A stretch of DNA of 64,000 bases, from positions 1 through 64,000 of the forward strand of contig CAXSDP010000001.1 of the NCBI GenBank assembly GCA_964235705.1. Reading direction: 5' to 3'. The notes below the pieces were generated by a model that saw only the letters and a program-made list of their open reading frames with translations, did no database searches and was not told the DNA's origin. The first letter of the stretch is position 1. Each line of letters opens with the position of its first letter. The stretch comes from RH-AL1 sp964235705 (GTDB lineage Bacteria; Pseudomonadota; Alphaproteobacteria; Rhizobiales; Beijerinckiaceae). Both the position numbers and the translations under genes were made by a program. Positions 17,322 through 26,111 of this stretch are shown piece after piece.

Positions 17322-17977
17322 GCCCCAACCCCTTCCTCGGTGGCGATGGCGTGCACCGCCGCCTCGATGTTCACGTAGGCGGCGCAGCGGCAGATGTTGC
17401 CGCTCAAGCGCTCGCGGATCTCGGCCGGGTCGAGCTTGGGGTGGCTCGTCAGGTCGGCGGTGACGACGGAGGGCCAACCATGCTTCGCCTCACCGATCAT
17501 GCCGACCGCGCTGACGATCTGGCCGGGCGTGCAGTAACCGCACTGGTAGCCGTCGTGGTCGACGAAGGCGGCCTGCATCGGGTGGAGGTGCCCCGGCTCG
17601 CCGAGGCCCTCGATGGTGGTGATCTCGTCGCCCCCGTGCATGACCGCCAGCGTCAGGCACGCGTTGATCCGGCGCCCGTTGAGCAGGATGGTGCAGGCGC
17701 CGCACTGGCCGTGGTCGCACCCCTTCTTGGAGCCGGTGAGGCCGACGTGCTCGCGTAACACGTCGAGCAGCGTCACGCGCGTGTCGAGGTGGAGGGTATG
17801 GTCCGCACCGTTGATCCTCAGGTGCACGGGCACCAGGGACGGATCGGCGGCGGGCTGGGATGGCGTGTCCGCGCGCGCGGAGGGGATCCGCGTCTCGGCG
17901 ACGAGCGCCGTCGCGCCGGCGATCACCTCGCGCCGCGTTGTCCCCCCGCGTTCGTCGGGGGCTTTCGAGTCGGTCAT
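17318..17977 (-). CDS. paoA: 2Fe-2S subunit of aldehyde oxidoreductase with Tat signal (PaoA-like)
   Basis: This 219-residue iron-sulfur subunit has a twin-arginine signal (TTRREVIAGATALVAETRI, about 13-35), implying folded export of the whole complex. The plant-type 2Fe-2S site is GCDHGQCGACTILLNGRRINAC. The second cluster uses CGYCTPGQ and NICRCAAY. The ATG at 17977 is preferred because it puts the RR motif about 14 residues in; a start at 18007 adds ten residues. It is the first gene of the operon. A possible promoter lies at 18011-18039. Confidence 0.92.
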   Translation of the reverse strand: MTDSKAPDERGGTTRREVIAGATALVAETRIPSARADTPSQPAADPSLVPVHLRINGADHTLHLDTRVTLLDVLREHVGLTGSKKGCDHGQCGACTILLNGRRINACLTLAVMHGGDEITTIEGLGEPGHLHPMQAAFVDHDGYQCGYCTPGQIVSAVGMIGEAKHGWPSVVTADLTSHPKLDPAEIRERLSGNICRCAAYVNIEAAVHAIATEEGVGA

Positions 17978-18010
17978 GACCGTCACCTTCGAAACTGGCT
18001 GATGCATCGG

Positions 18011-18039
18011 AAGTTAGGTCACGTTTAGAACGGTTACAA
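18011..18039 (-). promoter_or_regulatory. Putative promoter of paoABC
   Basis: On the minus strand TTGTAA (18034-18039) and TAACTT (18011-18016) are separated by 17 bases. The start of transcription would lie about 25 bases before the paoA ATG. Both hexamers are imperfect. Confidence 0.35.
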
Positions 18040-18221
18040 TAGGCCCTTCGCCTGGCCGCTCGCCGCATCGGACGCGTTTCGTTGGCAGCGAGGACGGGTC
18101 TGCACTGGGGAAGCCCCATGACGAACGCATGAGGGGCCTCGCTTCCCTCCCGCGATCGTGATCGACGAGGGGGTTCAACGCCCCACAGCGAACGAGGTTG
18201 GACGCGGCGGGGTAGGGCGCG

Positions 18222-19190
18222 TCAGACGCTCAGCACGATCTTGCCCAGGTGCGCGTTGGCTTTCATGTGGGCCTGTGCCTCGTTGGCCCGCTCGAGCGGG
18301 AACACCCGGTCGATCGGCAGGGCGAGACGGCCGGCCTCCACCGCGTCCCAAAGGTCGGCGCGCATGCGGCGGTTGATCTCGCGCACCTCTTCCTTGCTGC
18401 GCGTGCGGAAGGTGACGCCGACGTAAGCGATCCGCCGCGCGGCGTGGAGGTCGAAGTCGAACTCGGCCCTCGAGCCGCCGAGCCGGCCGACGTTGACGAT
18501 GCGGCCGAGCACGCGCGTCGCGCGCAGGTTGCCGTTCGCGACCGATCCGGAGATCTGGTCGACGATCAGGTCCACGCCCTCGCCGCCGGTCGCGGCGAGC
18601 ACCGCGTCCGGCCAGGCCGGGTCGCCGCTGTCGATGGCGAGGTCGGCGCCGAACTCGGCCAGCCGCGCCCGTCGCGCCGCGCTGGTCGAGCTGCCGATCA
18701 CCAGCTTCGCGCCCATCAGGCGCGCGACCTGCAGGCCCATCAGCCCGACGCCGGAGCTCGCGCCCTGGATCAGCACCGCCTGGCCCTCCCGAAGGTGGCC
18801 GTTGGTGACGAGCGCGTCGTGCATCGTTTGCAAGGCGATCGGCAGCGTCGCCGCCCGCTCCCAATCCATGGTGGCCGGCACCGGGTTGATCCGGCCCCAA
18901 TCCGCCACCGCGTATTCGGCGTAGCCGCCGTTGCCGGAGCAAAGGACGCGGTCGCCCTCGCGAAAGCCTTCGACCCCGGCCCCGAGGCCCGCGACCTCGC
19001 CGGCCCATTCCAGGCCGATCACCGCTCCCGGCCCACCGAGCGCGCCGTGCGCGTGGCCCGCCGCCATCGCCAGCTCCGCCCGGTTCAGCCCCGCCGCCCG
19101 CACCCGCACGAGCACCTCGCCCGGCCCAGGGCGCGGCACCGGGATGTCGCGCAGTTCCAGCTCGCCGTTGCCGACCACCATCGCCCGCAT
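18222..19190 (-). CDS. Quinone oxidoreductase-like zinc-independent MDR dehydrogenase
   Basis: This 322-residue enzyme is of the medium-chain dehydrogenase/reductase superfamily, quinone-reductase branch. The N-terminal GroES-like part has RAAGLNRAELAMAAGHAHG and GLEWAGEVAGLG. The Rossmann part has LIQGASSGVGLMGLQVARLMGA, the NADPH site. Catalytic-zinc cysteines are absent, as expected for this branch. The start at 19190 follows GAGGG; a longer frame to 19379 overlaps dadA and looks spurious. It is possibly a single-gene unit. Confidence 0.85.
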   Translation of the reverse strand: MRAMVVGNGELELRDIPVPRPGPGEVLVRVRAAGLNRAELAMAAGHAHGALGGPGAVIGLEWAGEVAGLGAGVEGFREGDRVLCSGNGGYAEYAVADWGRINPVPATMDWERAATLPIALQTMHDALVTNGHLREGQAVLIQGASSGVGLMGLQVARLMGAKLVIGSSTSAARRARLAEFGADLAIDSGDPAWPDAVLAATGGEGVDLIVDQISGSVANGNLRATRVLGRIVNVGRLGGSRAEFDFDLHAARRIAYVGVTFRTRSKEEVREINRRMRADLWDAVEAGRLALPIDRVFPLERANEAQAHMKANAHLGKIVLSV

Positions 19191-19375
19191 CGTCCCATCC
19201 CTCACGTCGTCGCGCTCGTCACTCGGTCGCGCCCCGGGGGTAACCCCGACGGCGTCGAAACTTTCCCTGGACGGCCGGCCCGGCCGCCCACCCATCGGTG
19301 CGGGCGAGGCGCGCGGGCGGGTCGTCGACCTCGGTCCCGGCCTGAGCCTCCTCCCCATCGCCCGCGACCGGCCGC

Positions 19376-20635
19376 TCAAGCCACGGCGTAACGCTCGACC
19401 GCCAGGTCGCCGGCGTCGATGTCGGGCGCCCTGCCGCCGAGGAGGTCGGCGAGCACCCTGGCGGACCCGCAGGCCATGGTCCAGCCGAGCGTGCCGTGGC
19501 CGGTGTTGGTGTACAGGTTGGGATAGCCGGTCGCGCCCACGACCGGCGTGCCGTCGGGCGTCATCGGCCGCAGCCCGGTCCAGAACGTCGCGCCCGCCAC
19601 GTCGCCGCCATCGGGGAACAGGTCGCCGACCGAATGCGCCAGCGTCGCCCGGCGCGGCGCGCGCAACTGGGCGCTGAAGCCGGCGAGCTCGGCCGTGCCG
19701 CCGACCCGGATGCGCCCGCCCAGCCGCGTGATCGCCACCTTGTAACGCTCGTCCATCACGGTCGACACCGGGGCGGCGTCGGGCACGCTCACCGGCAAGG
19801 TGAGGGAATAGCCCTTCACGGGGTAGACCGGCAGGCGCAACCCGAGCGGGCGCAGCAGGGCCGGCGAGTAGCTGCCGAGGGCCACGACGTAAGCGTCCGC
19901 CGTGAGCGTCCCCACGCTCGTCGCCACCCCGGTGACGGCGCCACCCTCGGCTTCCAGGCGGTCGATCGTGACGCCGAAGCGCGTGCGCACCCCGAGGCCC
20001 TCGGCGAGGGCGGCGAGGCGCTGGGTGAACTGGTGCGCGTCGCCGGTCTCGTCGCCGGGCAGCCGCAGCGCGCCGACGAACTTGTCCCGCACGCGCGCCA
20101 GCGCCGGTTCCGCGCGCACGCAGCCGGCGGGGTCGAGCAGCTCAAAGGGAACGCCGAAGGTTTCGAGCACGGCCGTGTCGCTGCCGACGTGGTCGAACTC
20201 CTTCCGCGAGCGGAACAGCTGCAGCGTGCCCCCCTCGCGGTGGTCGTAGGTGATGCCGGTGTCCGCCCGCAGCGTCCGCAGCACGTCGCGGCTGTACTCG
20301 GCCAGGCGCACCATCCTGCCCTTGTTGCGGTGGTAGGCGTCCTCGTTGCAGTTCGCCAGCATCTGCGCCAGCCACCACGCGAGGCGGCCGTCGAACATCG
20401 TCCGCACCACGAAGGGGCGGTGCCGCATGGCAAGCCAGCGTAGCGCCTTCAGCGGCACGCCAGGGCCGGCCCAAGGGGCGGAGTAGCCGGGCGACACCTG
20501 ACCGGCGTTGGCGAAGCTCGTCTCCATGCCCGACGCGGGCTGGCGGTCGACGAGCTCGACCTCGTGGCCGGCCTGCGCGCAGAAGTACGCCGTCGTCACG
20601 CCGACCACACCGCCGCCGAGCACCAGGATCTTCAT
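19376..20635 (-). CDS. dadA: D-amino acid dehydrogenase small subunit DadA
   Basis: This 419-residue flavoenzyme oxidises D-amino acids, chiefly D-alanine, to 2-oxoacids and passes electrons to the respiratory chain at the inner membrane face. The N-terminal ADP-binding motif is KILVLGGGVVGVTTAYFCAQAGHEVELVDRQ. The family segment SFANAGQVSPGYSAPWAGPGVP follows. The C-terminal NTGHGTLGWTMACGSARVLADLL closes the FAD site. The ATG overlaps the upstream racemase stop (ATGA), so the two form the usual D-alanine catabolic unit, here racemase first. Confidence 0.95.
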   Translation of the reverse strand: MKILVLGGGVVGVTTAYFCAQAGHEVELVDRQPASGMETSFANAGQVSPGYSAPWAGPGVPLKALRWLAMRHRPFVVRTMFDGRLAWWLAQMLANCNEDAYHRNKGRMVRLAEYSRDVLRTLRADTGITYDHREGGTLQLFRSRKEFDHVGSDTAVLETFGVPFELLDPAGCVRAEPALARVRDKFVGALRLPGDETGDAHQFTQRLAALAEGLGVRTRFGVTIDRLEAEGGAVTGVATSVGTLTADAYVVALGSYSPALLRPLGLRLPVYPVKGYSLTLPVSVPDAAPVSTVMDERYKVAITRLGGRIRVGGTAELAGFSAQLRAPRRATLAHSVGDLFPDGGDVAGATFWTGLRPMTPDGTPVVGATGYPNLYTNTGHGTLGWTMACGSARVLADLLGGRAPDIDAGDLAVERYAVA

Positions 20636-21813
20636 GGGCGAGGCTCCTCGTGGAGGGTGACGTCGCTCGCGTATCGGCGACGGTAGCGATGCCTCAGGCT
20701 GGTCAGGACCTCGTAGCCCGACGTCCCGAGGTCGCGACCCACAGCGTCGACGTCGCGGTGCGGCCCGATGACGGCGACGCTCGCGCCCTCGCCGAAGGCG
20801 GGGTCGCTCACCGCCCCGACGTCGAGCACGAGGCTGTCCATCGACACCCGGCCGATCACGGGCAGGGGCGTGTCGCCGTACCAGGCGTGCCCAACGTTGC
20901 CGCCGCCCCTGAGGTAGCCGTCGGCGTAGCCCACCCCCACGGTGGCGAGGCGGGTCGCCCCGGTGGTCCTCGCCGTGCCGCCGTAGCCGACCGGCGTGCC
21001 GGCCGGCACGTCGCGTAGCTGAAGGACGGCGGCGTCGAGCCGCACCACCGGGCGCATCGGGTTGGCGCGGCCTGGCTGGGGCGCGACGCCGTACAAGGCG
21101 GCGCCGGGGCGCGCGAGGTCGAAGTGGTAGGACGCCGGCAGGAAGCAGCCGGACGAGGCGGCGAGGCTCGCCGGGGCGGCGGGAAGCTTCGCGCGCAGGG
21201 TCTCGAAGGCGGCGAGCTGGTGGGCGTTGAAGGGGTCGTCCGGCTCGTCGGCGCGGGCGAGGTGGCTCATCACGCCCGCGACGTGGAGCGCGTCGAGGTC
21301 GCGCCGGTCGAGCGCGTCGATGTCGGCCGGCGACAGGCCGAACCGGCTCATGCCGGTGTCGAGCTGGACGAAGGCCGGCGACCGTCGCCCGCGCGAGCGC
21401 GCCAGGGCGGCCCAGGCGGCGACCTGACCGAGGCTATTGAGGACGGGGGTGAGCCCGGCGTGGAGGCAGGTCACCGCCTCGTCGGCCTGGCACCCGTGCA
21501 GGACCATGATGGCGGCGGTGTCCGGCAGGTGCGGGCGCAGCGCGACGCCTTCCGCGACCTGGGCGACGAAGAACGCCCGGCATCCCGCGTCGAACAGCGC
21601 CGGCGCGACCCGCGCCGCACCCAACCCGTAGGCGTCGGCCTTCACCACCGCCGCGCAGGCCGTGCGGCCGAGCCGACCCCGCAAGGTCCGGTAGTTGGCG
21701 ACCACGGCGCCGAGGTCGATCGTCAACACCGCGTGCGAGGGCCATGCCGCGCGCTCCATGTCCGGAGCGGGCGCGACGTGCGGCGAGGGCCACGATGACG
21801 AGCCGACCGTCAC
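20632..21813 (-). CDS. dadX: Alanine racemase (catabolic, DadX-type)
   Basis: This 393-residue PLP enzyme interconverts L- and D-alanine. The PLP lysine is in VVKADAYGLG (Lys58). The second catalytic residue, tyrosine, is in GVGYADGYLRG. SMDSLVLDVG marks the C-terminal beta domain. The first 25 residues are not conserved, so a later start is possible. Coupling to dadA by a four-base overlap indicates a catabolic role; it might also be the only racemase for cell-wall D-alanine. Confidence 0.93.
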   Translation of the reverse strand: MTVGSSSWPSPHVAPAPDMERAAWPSHAVLTIDLGAVVANYRTLRGRLGRTACAAVVKADAYGLGAARVAPALFDAGCRAFFVAQVAEGVALRPHLPDTAAIMVLHGCQADEAVTCLHAGLTPVLNSLGQVAAWAALARSRGRRSPAFVQLDTGMSRFGLSPADIDALDRRDLDALHVAGVMSHLARADEPDDPFNAHQLAAFETLRAKLPAAPASLAASSGCFLPASYHFDLARPGAALYGVAPQPGRANPMRPVVRLDAAVLQLRDVPAGTPVGYGGTARTTGATRLATVGVGYADGYLRGGGNVGHAWYGDTPLPVIGRVSMDSLVLDVGAVSDPAFGEGASVAVIGPHRDVDAVGRDLGTSGYEVLTSLRHRYRRRYASDVTLHEEPRP

Positions 21814-22158
21814 GCGTTCATCCCGCGGGTAGCGATACCGTCCCGCCGCTGCCCGCGATGGGCGGGCCGGCCTCGGACGGGTCGCCGTGCCTCCCCCTGG
21901 CTTGCTCCTCGGATCATCGGATCAATCCATCCCCGGCATGTGGGCTCGTGCCATCGGGCCTATCGCCGACCGCGACGGGAGCCGACGCCCCTCGCCGATC
22001 CCATGCATTATGGGGTCCAACGCCCAAATACGCGAGCGCGAAGCCATCGCCACCGACGGCCATCGTCACCGGGACCGCAACCCGTTCACGCGAGGGCACC
22101 CCCGCGTCCGCAGGCCCGCTGCCCGACCCGTGCCGCTCCCGATGGACCGTCCCGTCGA
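21814..22158. other. Intergenic region between dadX and the TRAP permease
   Basis: This 345-bp stretch has no convincing gene. It must hold the promoter of dadX-dadA on the minus strand and the 3' end of the TRAP operon. I see no clean promoter hexamers or intrinsic terminator in it. Confidence 0.5.
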
Positions 22159-23439
22159 TCACACGCCGAGGTGGCGCGGGAGCCAGAGCGAGACGATGGG
22201 GACGTAGGTGATGAAGACGAGGAAGATCAGCATCGCCAGCAGCCACGGCCAGACCGCCGCCGTCAGTTCCGTGATGCCCATCTTGGTGATGCCGGACGCG
22301 ACGTAGAGGTTGAGCCCGACCGGCGGGTGGCAGAGGCCGACCTCCATGTTCACCGCCATCAGCACGCCGAGGTGGACCGGATCGACGCCGAGGTTGGTCG
22401 CGATGGGGAACAGGATCGGCGCCATGATGAGCAGGATGGAGGTGGCCTCCATCACGTTGCCGGCCACCAGCAGGACGATGTTGATGACGATGAGGAAGAC
22501 CCACACGCTGAAGTGCTTGGCGACGATCCAGGCCGCCATCGCCTGCGGGATGTTCTCGCTCGTCATCAGGAACGAGAACAGGATCGCGTTGGTGATGATG
22601 TAGAGGAGCATCGCGCTGGTGTTGGCCGCGTTGAGCAGCACGCGCGGCACGTCCTTCAAACCCATGTCGCGGTAGACGAAGACCGAGATGACGAAGGCGT
22701 AGACCGCCGCCACCGCCGCCGCCTCGGTCGGCGTGAAGACGCCGCCGTAGATGCCGCCGAGCACGATGCCGATGAGCGCGAGGCCCCAGGCCGAGTCGCG
22801 GAACGCCCTGCCGCGCTCGCGCCATGTCGCGCGGGGCAGCCGCGGGTAACCCTTGCGCCAGGCGATGGCGCAGGTCAGGCCGCCGAGCACCACCGCGAGC
22901 AGGATGCCCGGGATGATCCCGGCGATGAACAGCTTGCCGATCGACGTGTTGGTGGACACGCCGTAGAGCACGAGGATGATGGAGGGCGGCATGAGGATGC
23001 CGAGCGAGCCGGACGTGGTGATGACGCCGGCGCCGAACCTCTTGGGATAACCGTCCTCGACCATGGCCGGCAGCATGATGGAGCCGATCGCCACCACCGT
23101 GGCGACGCTCGATCCCGAGACGGCGGCGAACAGGGCCGAGGCGGCGACCCCGGCGAGACCCAGCCCGCCCGGCCAGTGACCGACGAGCGAGGTGGTGAAG
23201 GTGATCATGCGCTTGGCGACCCCGCCGTGGGTCAGGAACGTCCCCGCCAGGATGAAGAACGGGATGGCCATGATCGTGAAGTTGTCGAGGCCGGTGAACA
23301 GCTTCAGCCCGACGCTCTCCAACGGCACCTGCGTCATGGTGACGAGGAAGGTCAGCACCGTCAGGCCGAGCGCGATCGAGATCGGCATGCCGGTCAGCAT
23401 GAGCGCGACCAGCAGGCCGAAGATGATGGCGGCGGTCAT
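22159..23439 (-). CDS. dctM: TRAP transporter large permease (DctM family)
   Basis: This 426-residue integral membrane protein has about 12 hydrophobic segments and forms the transport channel of a tripartite ATP-independent periplasmic transporter. Typical pieces are FTGLDNFTIMAIPFFILAG, AAVSGSSVATVVAIGSIMLPAM, GSLGILMPPSIILVLYG and NMEVGLCHPPVGLNLYVASG. The ATG overlaps the stop of the small permease by four bases (23436-23439). It is the last gene of the operon that begins at 31390. Confidence 0.95.
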   Translation of the reverse strand: MTAAIIFGLLVALMLTGMPISIALGLTVLTFLVTMTQVPLESVGLKLFTGLDNFTIMAIPFFILAGTFLTHGGVAKRMITFTTSLVGHWPGGLGLAGVAASALFAAVSGSSVATVVAIGSIMLPAMVEDGYPKRFGAGVITTSGSLGILMPPSIILVLYGVSTNTSIGKLFIAGIIPGILLAVVLGGLTCAIAWRKGYPRLPRATWRERGRAFRDSAWGLALIGIVLGGIYGGVFTPTEAAAVAAVYAFVISVFVYRDMGLKDVPRVLLNAANTSAMLLYIITNAILFSFLMTSENIPQAMAAWIVAKHFSVWVFLIVINIVLLVAGNVMEATSILLIMAPILFPIATNLGVDPVHLGVLMAVNMEVGLCHPPVGLNLYVASGITKMGITELTAAVWPWLLAMLIFLVFITYVPIVSLWLPRHLGV

Positions 23440-24008
23440 CGCGTGTGGCCCGCCTCGAGCGCTTCGGCGACGTCCGGCACGCCCTCGACGTGACCGACGT
23501 CGTGGTGCGGGAGGTCGCCGGTGCGCCAGAACCCCCAGGCCGCCTGGAGAAAGCGGAAGCACATGAGGTAGGAGCCGAGCGGGATGCAGAGGTAGACGAT
23601 CCAGCTCGGCCATTCCAGGTCCGGCGTGATCTGGCCCGTGCCCATCAACCCGTAGACGAAGCGCGCGCCCACCGTGCCGACGATGCCGGTGAAGAGGGCG
23701 CCGCAGCCTAGGCTGAACAGGACGACCGCGCGCCGGAACGTCGGCCTGAGCTTGATGAGGAGCACGTCGACCCCGACGTGGATGCCGGTGCGCACGCCGT
23801 AGGCCGCCCCGAACTTGGCCATCCAGATGAACATGAAGATGCAGAGTTCCTGCGACCATGTCAGGTCGATCGCGCTCGCGATCGGGTAGAGCAGGCTGGT
23901 GCTGGCGGCGAAACGCTGGACCACGGACGCGAAGATCAACAGGGTCGCGCCGGCGATCAGGCAGGCGATCAGCGTTTCCTCGAGGCGATCGAGGATCCGG
24001 AGGAACAT
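23436..24008 (-). CDS. dctQ: TRAP transporter small permease (DctQ family)
   Basis: This 190-residue protein has four predicted membrane segments, including EETLIACLIAGATLLIFASVVQRF and the family motif TWSQELCIFMFIWMAKFGAAYGVRTGIHVGVDVL. It connects the substrate-binding protein to the large permease. The start at 24008 gives the usual short cytoplasmic N terminus. A C-terminal hydrophilic tail (about 155-190) is longer than needed but not unusual. Confidence 0.93.
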   Translation of the reverse strand: MFLRILDRLEETLIACLIAGATLLIFASVVQRFAASTSLLYPIASAIDLTWSQELCIFMFIWMAKFGAAYGVRTGIHVGVDVLLIKLRPTFRRAVVLFSLGCGALFTGIVGTVGARFVYGLMGTGQITPDLEWPSWIVYLCIPLGSYLMCFRFLQAAWGFWRTGDLPHHDVGHVEGVPDVAEALEAGHTR

Positions 24009-24128
24009 GGGCGGTCCGTGGCGTTTGGTGTTGCGGTCGGTCAGGCCGGACTCACGCGATGGGTCCGGCGACGTGGCAAGGGACGGAATGGCCATGGGGG
24101 CCGCCCGTCCCCGATCGTTCGGCCATCG

Positions 24129-25151
24129 TCAGTTCGTGACCGTGCCCGCGACCTTCTTGAACTCGTCGATGGTGTCCTTGCCGATGCGCGAGGTCATCTC
24201 GGCCGTCACCGGTGCGAGGGCCTTGCGCCAAGCGGCCGTTTGCGCCGGCGTCAGCGTGATGAACTCGGTCTTGCCGGATTTCCTCATCGCCTCCAGGGCG
24301 TCGTCGTTGTCCTTCTGGGCGGAGCTGTTGGCGTAGGTCGTGGCCTCGTTCATCGCGTGGGTCAGCTCGTCGCGTATGTCGGGGGGCAGTCCGTCCCAGA
24401 ACGTCTTGTTCACGATCACGGCGTAACCGATGTAGCCGTGATTGGAGAGGGTCATGTCCTTCTGCACCTCGTAGTGCTTCTGCGTGTACATGTTCGAGGG
24501 GGTGTTCTCGGTGCCGTCGACGACGCCGGTCTGCAGGGCCTGGTAGACGTCGGAGAAGGGCAGCACCTGGGGCAGGGCCCCCAGCGCCTTGAACTGCGCT
24601 TCGAGCACCTTGGAGGACTGGATGCGCATCTTCAGCCCGTGGAAGTCGGCCGGCTCCCGCAGTGGCTTGTTCGCGCTCATGATCTTGAAGCCGTTGTCCC
24701 AGTAGGCGAGGCCGACGATGCCCCTGGCTTCCAGCTTCTTGAACAACTTCTTGCCGAGGTCGCCGTCGGTGACCCGTCGCAGGGCGGCCGTGTCCGGCAG
24801 GATGTAGGGCAGGTCGAAGACCTCGAACTCCTTGGCGCCGAGTGGTCCGAACTTCGCCAGGGAGGGTGCCAGCATCTGCACGGCGCCGAGTTGCAGCGCC
24901 TCGACCTCTTCCTTGTCCTTGTACAGCGTCGAGTTCGGGTAGACTTCGACCTTCACGCGTCCATTGGTGTACTTCTCCGCGAGTTCCTTGAACTTGTCCG
25001 CACCCTTGCCCTTGGGGGTGTCGGACGTGGTCACGTGACTGAACTTGATGACGATGGGGGCGTCGGCGAGCGCGCCGACGGCACTGGCGGAGAGCAGGGC
25101 CGCCGCCAAGCCGACCTTGAGGAGGCCGGCCTTGAGCCAGGATCGTTGCAT
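24129..25151 (-). CDS. dctP: TRAP transporter substrate-binding protein (DctP family)
   Basis: This 340-residue periplasmic receptor has a signal peptide (MQRSWLKAGLLKVGLAAALLSASAVGALA) cleaved before DAPIVIKFSHVTT. The mature protein shows GADKFKELAEKYTNGRVKVEVYPNSTLYKDKEEVEALQLG. It carries the carboxylate-clamp region GLKMRIQSSKVLEAQFKALGA with the conserved arginine, so the ligand should be a carboxylate. It follows the dehydratase gene in the same operon after 82 bases, tying transport to the CoA-dependent enzymes. Confidence 0.94.
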   Translation of the reverse strand: MQRSWLKAGLLKVGLAAALLSASAVGALADAPIVIKFSHVTTSDTPKGKGADKFKELAEKYTNGRVKVEVYPNSTLYKDKEEVEALQLGAVQMLAPSLAKFGPLGAKEFEVFDLPYILPDTAALRRVTDGDLGKKLFKKLEARGIVGLAYWDNGFKIMSANKPLREPADFHGLKMRIQSSKVLEAQFKALGALPQVLPFSDVYQALQTGVVDGTENTPSNMYTQKHYEVQKDMTLSNHGYIGYAVIVNKTFWDGLPPDIRDELTHAMNEATTYANSSAQKDNDDALEAMRKSGKTEFITLTPAQTAAWRKALAPVTAEMTSRIGKDTIDEFKKVAGTVTN

Positions 25152-25233
25152 GAGCGCTTCCCGTCGTTTCTTCGGTCGTCTTCGAATGTTCGAGCCGAAC
25201 CTAACCGACGGTGCGCGGAGCGCAAGGTGCCGT

Positions 25234-26103
25234 TCAGGCCATGGCCCCTTCACCCTCCATGCAGATCCGTCCATCGGCGCTCCGCGTCCAGCACGTGACC
25301 GTTCCATCGGGGTGACGCGCCGCCGCCACGTCGAAGGGCGATCCGGCCGTCAGCGGGGACAGGTTGCGGAAGCCGAAACGGGACGGCGTGCCGCCGAGCA
25401 ACGTGGCGACGAGGTTGAGGCAGAGCGTTCCCTGAACCGGCCCGTGCACGATGAGGCCGGCATACCCTTCCACGCCGGTGACGTAGGGCTGATCGTAGTG
25501 GATGCGATGGCCGTTGAACGTCATCGCGGAATAGCGGAACAGCATGACGGGTGAAGCCTCCACCCGCCACGTCACGTCGCTCGGCCGGTCGGCGGCGGTC
25601 GGCGGCGGTTTCGCCGGCTTGCCCGGCGCCGAGGACGGGTCGGCCCCGCGATAAACGATGTCGTGGCGTTCGCTCAGCGCCGGGCCCCGCTCGCTCGCGT
25701 AGGTGTGGCGGACCGTGACGAAGCACAGCGGTCCGGTCCGGCCTTCCTTGAAGGCCACGTCCTCGACGCTTGATCGCCGGACGACCTTGTCGCCGACCCG
25801 AAGCGGGGCGTGGTGCTCCACCGCGCCGCCGGCCCACATCCGGCGCGGCAACGGGACAGGGGGCAGGAACCCGCCCCTCGCCGGGTGCCCGTCCTCGCCG
25901 AGCTCGTCCATCGGCGCGATGGCCGGCGCCAGGCACCAGTTCAGTCCCAACGGCGCGTCGCCGGCGGGCACCGCCACCAATCGCGGGTCGAAGGTCGCGC
26001 GGTACTCCGCGACGAGGCGGGTGGTCACCAGATCCTCCGCCTCCATCGAGCGGCCGATCCAGCCCCTGAGGTGGTCTTGGTCGAGGTCGGCCAGGGACAT
26101 CAT
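25234..26103 (-). CDS. MaoC/HTD2-type acyl-CoA dehydratase (mesaconyl-C4-CoA / itaconyl-CoA hydratase-like)
   Basis: This 289-residue protein has two hot-dog folds. The N-terminal FAS1-like dehydratase part contains WCLAPAIAPMDELGEDGHP and RRMWAGGAVEHHAPLRVGD. The C-terminal part has LFRYSAMTFNGHRIHYDQPYVTGVEGYAGLIVHGP, the MaoC/HTD2 active-site segment with Asp/His. The family includes mesaconyl-C4-CoA hydratase and itaconyl-CoA hydratase. Hydration of a branched unsaturated CoA ester is therefore likely, but the substrate is inferred. The start has two consecutive ATGs (26103 and 26100). It lies 8 bases downstream of the acyl-CoA dehydrogenase gene. Confidence 0.85.
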   Translation of the reverse strand: MMSLADLDQDHLRGWIGRSMEAEDLVTTRLVAEYRATFDPRLVAVPAGDAPLGLNWCLAPAIAPMDELGEDGHPARGGFLPPVPLPRRMWAGGAVEHHAPLRVGDKVVRRSSVEDVAFKEGRTGPLCFVTVRHTYASERGPALSERHDIVYRGADPSSAPGKPAKPPPTAADRPSDVTWRVEASPVMLFRYSAMTFNGHRIHYDQPYVTGVEGYAGLIVHGPVQGTLCLNLVATLLGGTPSRFGFRNLSPLTAGSPFDVAAARHPDGTVTCWTRSADGRICMEGEGAMA

Positions 26104-26111
26104 CGCGGCGC

